64,000 nt of DNA from Paraphysomonas bandaiensis (Eukaryota; Chrysophyceae). The stretch is taken from the NCBI GenBank assembly GCA_965644295.1, contig CBFFRP010000370.1, positions 62,001 through 126,000 on the forward strand, in the 5' to 3' direction. Below, piece after piece: positions 54,101-63,014 of the stretch. The notes below the pieces were generated by a model. The model searched no databases, had not been told where the DNA came from, and was given only the letters and a program-made list of their open reading frames with translations. Position 1 is the first letter of the stretch, and every line of letters starts with the position of its first letter. A program made the translations under genes and the position numbers.

Positions 54101-55706
54101 CTCCAACAGCACAATTAAAGAGCCACAGACGCTGGCAGAAGCAAAGAAGACTCCACAGAGAACATACTGGATTGAAGCTACCAGGAAGGAGGTGCACAAG
54201 CTTGAACGAAGGACATGCTGGAAGATTGTCCGAAGGCCGAAACACCGAAAAATCATAAAATCTAAATTGGTCTTTAAAGTAAAGCGCGACCATCTTGGAA
54301 AAATTAAGAAGTTCAAAGTTCGACTTGTGGCGAAAGGGTTTACTCAAGAACAAGGAGTCGACTATAATGAGACATTCTCCCCAGTAGCTAAAGGTGTATC
54401 ATTTAGGCTAGCACTAGCACTGGCTCTGCGATACAATCTGCAACTCCGTCAACTCGATGTAGAAACGGCATTTCCGTATGCAGATCTGGACGAAGACGTG
54501 TTTATGTCTCCACCTGCAGGAATAGATATTCCACAAGGCTGTTGTTTGAAGATTCTGAAGAGTTTGTATGGCCTAAAACAAGCGCCTCGAAATTGGCATT
54601 CAATGCTGAAGGACAGTATAAAGGCGATGGGGTATAAACAATGTGTTCTTGACCCATGTTTATTTGTACTCAAGGGTACTGATGATAACCTACATATGAT
54701 ACTTGTGTATGTAGATGATATCATTGTGCTCAGCTCTGACAGCCGTCATATTGAAGAAGTCATCAGCGCCTTTAAGACTCAATATGCCATGCAAGATATG
54801 GGGGACCTTAAGCATTATTTAGGTCTTACCATTGAGCGTCATAATGGCCAGATTAAGTTACATCAGTCTGCATATGCTAAAGATGTTGTGGCCAGATTCA
54901 ATCACTTGTTGTCAGAAAAGAAGAGACGGTGCAAGGCAACCACACCTCTACCACCTGGCCTAAAGTTGTCCAAGGATGCAAAAGAGGAAGAAACTCGAAA
55001 ACAGAGAGAATACGTTGATGCATTTCCCTATCAATCTGTTATTGGTGCCTTAATGTATTTGGCAGTGCATACTAGACCAGACATGGCATATACAGTAAAT
55101 CTTCTCTCCCGGTTCACCACAAGACCCACGTACGCTGCATGTCAAGCTGCTCTGCATACTTTATTGTATTTAGAAAATACAGTTGATCAAGGTATCATAT
55201 TTCCTAATTTCACAGATGAAGACCCTCTATGTGTGTACTCTGATGCAGATTGGGCCGGAGATCTGGATACATGCAGATCCACTACAGGGTATATCGTATA
55301 TCTGTGGGGTGCTCCAATTGCATGGCAGTCCAGACTGCAGCCAACAGTGGCTACGTCGACTATGGAAGCTGAATATATGGCTGCATATGCTGCAATTCAG
55401 GAGATTGTATGGATACGAGGGGTGATGACAGAGCTCGGAATTCGTGGATTTGAGCTCAGTAAGAATGCGTCTCCAACAATCTTGAATATGGACAGCAAGA
55501 GTGCGATTGATCTAGCTCAGAACCCGGTAAATCATAAACGTTCCAAGCATATTCGGATCAAGTATCATTGGATTCGAGAGCAAGTGGGAGGCTGTATCGT
55601 CAGGCTGAATCATGTGCCAACGGCAGAGATGACAGCAGACGTGATGACTAAAGCCTTGTCCGAGAAGCTGCACTATCAGCATGTGCACACTATGGTATCG
55701 CACTAA
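51189..55706 (+). CDS. Copia Gag-Pol polyprotein
   Basis: 1505 residues, no stops. In order: Gag (about 1-240); two CCHC zinc knuckles (CNKCKKLGHFAREC near 250 and CEICDIPGHQTKDC near 300); aspartic protease active site YLDSGC near 378; integrase with HKRLGHVNYDKL..CNTCMRSK zinc domain near 510-560 and the DDE core (SADTMEV, YHADGAGEL, NSLSERTNRTVKE); reverse transcriptase from about 1020 (RLVAKGFTQEQGVDYNETFS) with catalytic YVDD near 1173; and RNase H near 1350-1480 (VYSDADWAGD, TSTMEAEYMA). Protease-integrase-RT-RNase H is the Copia (Pseudoviridae) order. Gag and Pol are in one frame. All catalytic motifs inspected are intact. Confidence 0.96.
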   Translation: MAADGNFTNVASGSKVPPFEELNFKKFKKFFTSFLMRHNRAHLVLSKDKPRHIHDLDSTVPAGAHMTDAQKKRLRKAKKLWNTRNETAYSFLMEVCNAHPKAGTTAALYEGSTAKGLLQALEERFLNVEKNTVQAEVTKFNSMKITSSQSGAEFVDSVEAQAKILENLGREVTEDDKLTRLKEGLTDKRYSQLAHSLYTANDVTYARASSLIKGYENTSFGKHALQNSGEDSVNQAVDDSKWKEHKRKGRCNKCKKLGHFARECKTPEHVIKRMKGTRSQRKDRDHRNRGDNKTKLPVCEICDIPGHQTKDCFHLKTAKAAVVSSKRGRDSRRETAPYKNKKKPRVSVHDSEDEAGYESMICVEEEVNLAQSMSDVIYLDSGCNKMILTSKNHMTNLQRADRQMSTANKGKLSIHSVGDVGSFKKVYYAPEASKNLVDMKSITDRGCVVTFDNDEVVIRNKTTNKTLIRQRSVNGLYPVRLEDLLQLGEESSAALEEQGFDDQRILWHKRLGHVNYDKLTESDRRGLVDGINLDKKYFRKKHKKTICKCNTCMRSKLTRKNFRTPRQLMNLDNNPKERGVLSADTMEVLNTPSMEGYKHVLLFKHSDAKHVWAYGLKNKTGSEVLKCMKDMVETQLVKEGLQLRRYHADGAGELVGQHVRQYLRETTSTRTVQVTWTPRDTPEMNSLSERTNRTVKEMALAILLDSGMPSVFWFKAVLHAVYLINRLPTKTTKGYISPFEYITGTAPDVSDLKIWGCKAWAIVPKEQRRKEWKEKGKPGYYMGQCQQPVGHQIYIPDLNAIIVAVNAQFDESIPERSQEYFDEIDNLQIDTSETAESVNDYQYLVGLRHLDGHLCYVTTRVIERRGVIVAYRRLDMKGNTTEEQTPIHIKDVVKMTHSTKCQTDKFNSLRNELDQTCNDSDNEQRTPDRSNRGASSTGGADRNPRTEKRPRKKRHIVNVGVLGDVSLFLDSSNSTIKEPQTLAEAKKTPQRTYWIEATRKEVHKLERRTCWKIVRRPKHRKIIKSKLVFKVKRDHLGKIKKFKVRLVAKGFTQEQGVDYNETFSPVAKGVSFRLALALALRYNLQLRQLDVETAFPYADLDEDVFMSPPAGIDIPQGCCLKILKSLYGLKQAPRNWHSMLKDSIKAMGYKQCVLDPCLFVLKGTDDNLHMILVYVDDIIVLSSDSRHIEEVISAFKTQYAMQDMGDLKHYLGLTIERHNGQIKLHQSAYAKDVVARFNHLLSEKKRRCKATTPLPPGLKLSKDAKEEETRKQREYVDAFPYQSVIGALMYLAVHTRPDMAYTVNLLSRFTTRPTYAACQAALHTLLYLENTVDQGIIFPNFTDEDPLCVYSDADWAGDLDTCRSTTGYIVYLWGAPIAWQSRLQPTVATSTMEAEYMAAYAAIQEIVWIRGVMTELGIRGFELSKNASPTILNMDSKSAIDLAQNPVNHKRSKHIRIKYHWIREQVGGCIVRLNHVPTAEMTADVMTKALSEKLHYQHVHTMVSH
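51190..51202 (+). promoter_or_regulatory. Putative primer-binding site overlapping the gag start
   Basis: TGGCAGCGGATGG begins immediately after the left LTR, where minus-strand priming by a tRNA 3' end (..CCA) normally occurs. The site is also codons 1-5 of gag-pol. The matching tRNA is not identified. Confidence 0.5.
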
Positions 55707-55754
55707 GTAGACTTGCTCATCACAGTATATTCTGATATGTTCATTGAGTGGGAG

Positions 55755-56061
55755 TATTGAACTACAACCAACTCCTACGTGCGTACTTGAAGTTTGGTAA
55801 AGTCAATCGCTAGTAGTTATCCTGTATTCTATGTAGCAATGAAATACAGAATATACATGACTACAGTATAGGAGTAGCTATTACAAGTATACAAAGAAAC
55901 TGAAAATATAGTAGCTGTTAAAGATATGATTTGTAGAACAGAATGTTGATGTTGGTAAATGACGTGGTTCCTAACTCACAGGGCTACAACATCATAAACT
56001 TACTATATCTCCTATAATATCAATCAGTCAATATTGCACTAACTAAAAGCGTAAATTAATA
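55755..56061 (+). repeat. Copia right LTR
   Basis: 307 bp, no difference from the left LTR seen on reading through. Preceded by the purine tract at 55746-55754 and followed by CATTT. Confidence 0.93.
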
Positions 56062-56066
56062 CATTT

Positions 56067-56325
56067 TACATTTCACATAACATTTCAAAACACCAATCGC
56101 CTTATTGAAAGATAATCTCAAATAACACAAATGTATATACATTCAGTTTGCATGATATTTCACCGCGCATCAAATATATACTGATACAACAGCAGGGAGC
56201 AAAAACATACCAAATAACAAATTTCACTGATCTGTATCACAAATTTATCACAAAGAAATAGATTAGTTGTACTATATTCGAACATATATTGTCACAGAAA
56301 GACCGCTACTCATCTGCACGTGTAG
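56067..56325. other. Spacer between Copia and the copine/U-box gene
   Basis: AT-rich 3' flank of the minus-strand gene. No features recognised. Confidence 0.4.
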
Positions 56326-58131
56326 TTATGAACTAGAGTCAGTTTTCCACGAAGATATTTGACTCTTCAGGTTGAAATTAGGTAACAGCGTCCCACTGGT
56401 AAGAGGCTGATTAGTCATTGGTGATGTGCCGTTCCCCGTGGTTAGCCATGCCTCTATCGCAGTTCGTTCATATGTATGCCCATCTTGAGCTATGACTGGA
56501 TCTTGCATTAACTACATATATTGAAATAAAACACGAAGAGAAGTTATTAAAGCAATTCACCTCCTGTGTGATAGGGCACAAGAATTCATCAGGAGGACCT
56601 TGGCGTGATGCAATTCTCTTGGGCGGCGAAAGGCTGGATGCAGTGCTATATCCACGACTCAAACCGCGGGAAGGCTTCTTCTTTGCTACAATGTGGTAAA
56701 AACAGTGCCATCACACGATCAACAGTAAACATATACTACACTTACGAGAAGACTTTCTCGTATATATGGGGTCCATTGCAACGTCTCCTTCAGTAGACTC
56801 CTTCCCAAGGTCCGACTGAGAACATCCGAAGATTTGGGACTGAGAATCACCAGAAAATGATGCTGAAGCGCGTCTGGCAGGTGGCGGAGGCTCGCAGATT
56901 ACGGCTACAGGTATCGCTATGAAAGAATATACTTTATCAGCACTAACACTTACGTTTCAGCTTTAATTTATTGAAGTACTTCGTGGCCACATCCACATCT
57001 AAAAGCTTCAGCTTGCGGATAAGTTTATACTGCTCTGGTACTTCCATTAAGGCCTGAAGACTAAAACCCACCTGCTCCGTTACATTCAATTAGTCTCGCC
57101 GCTAAAACCATACAATACAATGAACCTCCGGAGATATCCCCGCTTTGCGAGCCTCTGCCAGTGCATCAGTCATACACACGAACTGGAAATTGTCAAAGCG
57201 GCGGCGTGGCAATTGATCATCGAACTGCTGCATCATATCCCACGGTCCATCCTATAGTCAGATAAAAGATAAGAGATAAGAACAGCAGAGCGTATCTATC
57301 AACACTTACCCCAACACCCACCATCACTATAGATATCGCGAAGTTGCTGGCCTCTACAATAGCCCGCTTGGTATCATCCAGATCACTGTCCGTCACTTGT
57401 CCGTCGGCAATAATTACCCTATACAAACTTTTAAAAAAAGTCACACCAAGAAACCATGATGCACATACAGTATGTGATAGCGAAATTCGTGTTCAGCGAC
57501 AATATGAATAGCCTTTCTGTAAATCAATATCGGTAACCACAAAAGAAGGTAGAAGAGTACCAGATATACACCTTATTATAGGAGCAAATGACGTCGGACC
57601 AGCCAGAGAAGAATACATCGCCATATGTTTATACAGTTTCTATAAAGTATTACAAAACGAGTAATATGTATCAAGTGATAAGTAGATTACCTCCACTTCA
57701 TCCAATCCATTACACGGCATATCATTCTCACGAAAAGATACAACTTTTTGATTACGTGATATCACATCACCAAAACCATAACATGGAATTTTATTATCAT
57801 CATCAAATACTGATAATGTCTTACATATCACATGCAACACAACCTGATAAGGGTTCCTGATATCACTTGCAAGACTGTGTAAAGATTTCCCATGAAACGT
57901 TTTTTCACCATTATATAAATTTGATTTTGTAAAATCAATTCCGATAATTAATTCGGATGATTCAAGACCACATGAACGTAATCCATCTTGTAGATCTTGA
58001 TATGATGTGTATTTATCGGGTATAGTGTAGAAATCTAGATGTGTAGGAGTTACATACAGTGTGATGAGTTGATTAAATGAATGACCTGATAGAGGATTGG
58101 TAATGGATTGTGATGAGACTCCTGAACCCAT
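56326..58131 (-). CDS. Copine-domain / U-box ubiquitin ligase-like protein
   Basis: Nine exons on the minus strand (57691-58131, 57572-57639, 57469-57516, 57310-57418, 57126-57251, 56954-57071, 56746-56916, 56561-56685, 56326-56511) join in frame to 463 residues; introns are 37-60 bp. MGS at the N-terminus suggests myristoylation. The copine/von Willebrand-A-like domain follows: [20 protein letters not shown] (metal site DxTxSN form), [49 protein letters not shown] and RRFDNFQFV. After a Ser/Pro-rich linker, the last ~75 residues are a U-box: [33 protein letters not shown] and [12 protein letters not shown]. Plant RGLG ligases have the same copine layout but end in a RING finger, so this is a RING-to-U-box version. 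Predicted E3 ligase at the membrane. Confidence 0.9.
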
Positions 58132-58797
58132 TTCAATGGTGTGGTGTGTGGAGGAGAGGCAGAGAAGGGTTGGTCATGATCTCAGGGATGGATTGTGGTT
58201 AGAGTGAATCAGAGCTATGAGCATGATACACACATACATGTATATACATACAGAGGGAACATGCTGTGTACATATAGACACATGTACTGTACTGTGTATA
58301 TAGGAATTCCTGTACAAAGAGGGGGATTTATTGTGGACTGTATTACATATACAGGGTTTTGTAATAAAAACCATGGTTTTGTGTTTCCTCAAGTACACTG
58401 TACATGTCCAGTACAGTTCATGTCAGGGGGTTTATAAAAAACCAGGGTTTTGTGTTTCCTCAAGCACACTGTACTGTACATGTCCAGTACAGTTCATGTA
58501 AGAGGGATTTATAAAAAACCAGGGTTTTGTGTTTTCGCAATGGTCCTCGTGCACACAACACACTGTATGAAGTTTGAGGAAATATCTTGGAGTTTTCCAA
58601 CAAAATAACCCCATTTTATAACCCCCCTTGTACTGATATCTATAGAGACAGACACAACACCAGCTATAACACCACAACTATCACAACATCCACTAATACA
58701 ATCAGAAACATACACACTATCTTTACAATGGAGTATGCCAACAGCATCTACAGTCATTGTTGTCTTGACACCCCTGCCTGTGTCTCGAGCGATAACC
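58132..58797. promoter_or_regulatory. Upstream region of copine/U-box gene with ~75-bp tandem repeats
   Basis: Between 58290 and 58560, three successive units each contain (A)ACCA(T/G)GGTTTTGTGTTT, then C(T/G)CAAG.ACACTGTAC and CATGTCCAGTACAGTTCATG. The GTGTTTCCTC word starts at 58381 and 58452 and its variant at 58529. The region 58132-58290 is the proximal promoter by position. No gene seen. Confidence 0.5.
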
Positions 58798-59141
58798 TAT
58801 GGGTTGTCTATTCCCAACTGCCAAGTTGTGAGATTTGATGAAGTTCAACGTTGTTGCATGCCCAACTAATTTTCCCTCGCTTTCTGGGTAAACGATGCCT
58901 CCCTCTTTCTTTTGTCCCCTACTACTTCATCACTTGTAATTACTTCGCTAGAAATTGGAAACCGTATAAAGAACATAAGCTGGTCAAGAGTGTAGGTCGC
59001 CTGACTCTTACAAGTGATAAAGTGGTGGGAGATAAAAGAAAGAGGTATAGTTTACCCCGAAATCGAGTAAAAAAGTTGGGCACGCAGCAACGTTGACATA
59101 TATCAAAGCTCACAACTAGTGTTGGTAATCGACAACCCATA
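58798..59141. mobile_element. Foldback MITE with ~145-bp imperfect inverted repeats
   Basis: The left end TATGGGTTGTCTATTCCCAAC and the reverse complement of the right end TATGGGTTGTCGATTACCAAC (first 20 bases of each compared) start two arms. They stay complementary through AGTTGTGAG.TTTGAT, TTCAACGTTG, TGCCCAACT, GGGTAAAC.AT.CCTC and TTTCTTTT to ATCACTTGTAA. The central loop is about 55-70 bp. The ends are flanked by TA, which fits a TA target duplication as for Tc1/mariner-type elements. No coding capacity. Confidence 0.8.
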
Positions 59142-61225
59142 AGTGCCTGCTTATGTCGAATGTGTGGTATCTGATATATTATATTCTCTCACAATTCTGA
59201 GAACCTTGTTGCAAGTGGACAATACTTCTGTCAACAAAGCCCTAAAGGACAGAAATTATTTCATTTACCACTATTTCTTTACTTCGAAGTGTACGCAAGT
59301 GTTCATATGAGGTTTGATCTGTACTACTTCGAGCAATTGCTAAATCCAATCTGGTTTCAAAGTAGCCTACCAGCGACCTGGACTCTTGACCTCTACTTCT
59401 GTCTATAAAACTAAGCTACTGTACCCCTCGTATTTTAAAATTAGACACACTTGCTCACTAAATACACTTATAGTTTATACCCGTACTTCTTCTTCTTGTA
59501 ATTGCATAGAGTAGCGAATCGCTGTATTGAAGATATACGTATATATAATCATAACTACTTTACTATGAATAGTATTTAGACAAGCTGGCCTCGACTATAA
59601 TGATATATTATATATTACTATTATCTACGTTCAACACACAGTTATATACACATTCAGAATGCGCGTATTTAAACGCATGTATACATAGAGGTAACAGTTC
59701 CCTGGATAGGCAGTTCGGGAGAAAGCCTCGAGAATAGTTAGCAAAGACTAAGCATGTACAAACATCAGCTTCACTCGCTATAAAAACCATTTAAAAAGGA
59801 AACGACTGTATTGTAGATAACAAGACCCCAATAACACTGAATGATCGCAGCATGCAACATATAGGTGTCATACATATACGACATGAGTGAACACTGCTTG
59901 CTGTGACCCTCCAACACTATAACATGGAGTGCATGCAACAAACAAGCTAGAAGAGGACATTGCAACATTATTTATTGTACAAGGCCCAAAGGAGCCCAGA
60001 GTGTGCCAGAGCTATATCTACCAAATGATATCGCTTATCTTCCACTCGAGTTGTGAAAGACTTATTATTAGCAGTAGGCGTCAAGAGCCAACACCAGATG
60101 AGTAGTTAGATGAAGACTAGTCACGCCCGATCGGCCAATAGGTCGGTCCCAGCACTGACAAGCTGACTCAGATGGTGGCAACGTAGCATATCCACAAAAT
60201 TTCTACGGAGGGAACCGGTACAATTAAATGTCATCAAATTGGTCGATAAGGCTTAGCAATGCCCTAACTATCGCCATGCTATATGGTACGACCTCATATT
60301 GCACTATACGGTCATAGAGTGACCCACATAGTCAAGTCACAGAGATGATATTTGACCCCCCCACACACTCTCAACTCTCCAAGCACATCGTCTGCAGTAT
60401 TAAGTCGAATACACAGTTTCAGTAGTGGTTAATGCATCCCACTGCTTTGTATATAGCAATCGATAGTCATCCTGAGGACTGAGGGCTCTTCTGTCTTATC
60501 ACTCGAGACACAGGCAGGGTGTCATGGCAACAATGACTGTAGATAATGCTGATATACTCCAGTGTAACGATAGCATGTCTCTAAATCCCTGCCTGATAAT
60601 CCCTAATTTGTGGTAATATGCCCAACAGGTAATAAAAATCTCCCTTTTTCTAATTTCTTTTTATATGTTCCTAATCAAAAAACAGCATGCAACCAAAAAC
60701 CCATGGATTTTTATGCTTGATGCCTGACCCTGCGTACTCTGTAAGCACTGTACATACTGTGGTAACCAATGCAAACCTCAGGTTTTTATGTCAAAAACCC
60801 ATTTAGAGTAGTGTAATAACAAGGTGGGGTCACCAAATCTCGGTCACCATACATAGCAGTACAGTACAGTATAGTGTATAGTAGTATAGTATAGTAGTAT
60901 AGAGTAGTATAGTGTATAGTAGTGTATGTACTCTGCTGTACATAGTGATATCGTAGTGTGTAGTGTGTATGTATATATCACAGCAGTGGATGTTTACTCT
61001 GCTGTACATACACACATACATACACATACATATATATCAACAACCCTCTCAATGAAATTACAATACATTCCAAGTACCTATCAAATCACTCTACTCTAAC
61101 CAGCTACCTTACCTCGAACTAGTTGCTATTAGCCTCCCTGTAGCCACCTCTATAAGTATGCATACCTCTGTGTGTATGTATGTGTATGTATGTATGTCTG
61201 TATAGCGCTATAGTCAATCATACAC
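59142..61225. other. Two-kilobase intergenic stretch with repeat fragments
   Basis: No gene was recognised. A minus-strand element tail (CTTATTATTAGCAGTAGGCG, 60061-60080) begins an element fragment extending right. From about 60845 to 61030 the DNA is low-complexity TAGTATAG/TACATACA. A second (TGTATG)n stretch near 61160-61200 precedes the next gene. The short ORFs here have no recognisable features. Confidence 0.45.
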
Positions 61226-63014
61226 ATGCTACATCACATCATATCATACACTGTCATTCTATCCATATGCATACTTGTATCAGGAGGATGCAGAGACTCC
61301 GGCTCATATAAAACACGCACACGTATCGTATGTATAGCTGCTGTTGAGATGGAGTGGGATTATGCACCTGATTCCAATGAATTTCGGATGGATAAATCGA
61401 ATCTATATGAGGAAATTGCTCAGAATATGCTGATGAAGTCATCCAAGAATTTAGGGAAGATATATCAGAAAGTAATGTATAGAGAGCATGTGTATGATAC
61501 CAGCACAGAGACGTGTAGATGGGAGGCTTCATATCGCATTAATAGTACATACAGTGGGATTATGGGCCCAACGATCAGAGCAGTAGTCGGAGATACGGTA
61601 GTAGTACACTTTAACAATCAGGCTTCTAACGACTATTCACTCGTACCTGACGGATTGACGTTTTCAGGGGTATGACTAGATACAGAAACTGTGATGTGTA
61701 GTAATTTTTTTATCTGTTATGCAGAATATGCAGCAGCTTGTAGGACCTGGGGAGTCTTTCACATATGTGTGGCATGCTACCTCCAATTCTGGCCCATTGA
61801 GAGGACAGGGGTCCACCACTTCATGGCTGTATCGATCGGACAACAGTGAGGACGATGTGCACACCGGATTAGTGGGAGCCATCATTGTAACGGACTCTAG
61901 TTACGTGACTTCTAAGAAGAATAGACAACATGCGCTTCCTTGTGATGCTGATAATGTAGTAGTCCTCATGACGTGTTCCTTTGATGAGTCCCGTAGCGCG
62001 TAAGTTCCCTCAAGTGTGCCATGCCATGTGGTCTGTAACCTTTTGTGCAGAATGCTGGAGAGGAACCTCTTGTCTCATATAGGTGGAGACGGTGACATAT
62101 ACATCGACTTATCCAAGTACCAGAGTGATGAGCAATTTGTAGCGTCCAACACTCGAAATTCCATTAACGGTTACATGTACGGTAACCTGGGAAGCTCTCG
62201 TGGATTCTCTGCCACCACCAACGAGCGATATCGTGTCCATGTTCTCGACTGCGGGGCTGAATCCTCCGACAATATATGGGCTGGTGGACAATCCCTAAAG
62301 TGGTCGTCCATATCCACAGCTTCGTTCATGAATGAGCTACGTCACGAGGAGAAAATTAGAGCTGTAAAGAATATCGAAACCTCCGGTGATGTCGGAGCGC
62401 GGCTTATGACATCATATGTTCAATTCCAGGATCGACAGGAAGGTGAATGGCTGGTTCAGAGTAGTGATAGTGATCTCACTCAGGCTGGAATGATAGCTAT
62501 ATTTGAGCTACTTCCTGCCTCAGAGGTGGGATACTCTTCTCATGACGAAGGTGATGCCAGCGCATGGGCTGAATTTAGTTTCGTCGATGTATGTCTGGGA
62601 GTGGGGGTGCTAGCCCTGATTATTTGGGTGGGCTTCTATATATACAAGGAGCAGAAGGCGATGACCACTTGGCAGCAGCTGCCTGATAACTCTTCCCACA
62701 CTTTCTGCAGCTCTGACAGTGATGTCATGGATTCGACACAGACTGAGCTAGAACAACCTATCGAAACCACTGACGAAGAGTCTTGCCCTCCTCGCCCTCC
62801 CAGCCCTGTCCCTTCTCGCTCTACCCATAACGTAACCCCACCCGCCCCTACATCGCGTCAGTCGTTGCATACACATGAATCGCCTGGGAGGCGGTCAAGC
62901 AGTAGATTGAGTAGGAGTATGCGAGACACAGAGTATAGCAGCGCATCAGCAAGGAGAAAGCGAGCAATGAAGCGACGCGAGTTAAGTGTGTTACAAAATA
63001 TGGACGTTCTCTAG
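61226..63014 (+). CDS. Membrane-anchored cupredoxin (multicopper-oxidase-like) protein
   Basis: Exons 61226-61669, 61725-61999 and 62051-63014 join in frame to 560 residues; introns are 55 and 51 bp. A signal peptide (MLHHIISYTVILSICILVSG) precedes a first plastocyanin-like domain typical of ceruloplasmin/hephaestin: SGIMGPTIRAVVGDTVVVHF, then GPGESFTYVWHATSNSGP, TSWLYRSDNSEDD and HTGLVGAIIV. The positions that carry copper-binding His in these families (HPHG, SHV/SHID) are replaced (VPDG, YRSDN), so this domain is probably not catalytic. A second, diverged domain follows (SINGYMYGNL.., YRVHVLDCG). One membrane helix (VCLGVGVLALIIWVGFYIY, near residue 440) and a ~110-residue Ser/Pro/Arg-rich cytosolic tail end the protein. 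Likely a surface receptor or adhesion-like relative of multicopper oxidases. Confidence 0.75.

Larger units (their letters stand above)
50883..56061 (+). mobile_element. Full-length Ty1/Copia LTR retrotransposon (5179 bp)
   Basis: Two 307-bp LTRs (50883-51189 and 55755-56061) that look identical flank a single intact gag-pol ORF. The 5-bp target duplication CATTT is at 50878-50882 and 56062-56066. LTR ends are TATTG..TTAATA rather than TG..CA. A purine-rich tract (GAGTGGGAG) directly precedes the right LTR, and TGGCAGCGGATGG directly after the left LTR fits a primer-binding site. Identical LTRs and an intact ORF imply a recent insertion and possible activity. Confidence 0.95.

Noticed and set aside
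58587-58838. 83-codon plus-strand frame rich in Thr/Asn
   Set aside because: Low-complexity DNA between a tandem repeat and a MITE, running into the MITE. No recognisable domain or splice context.
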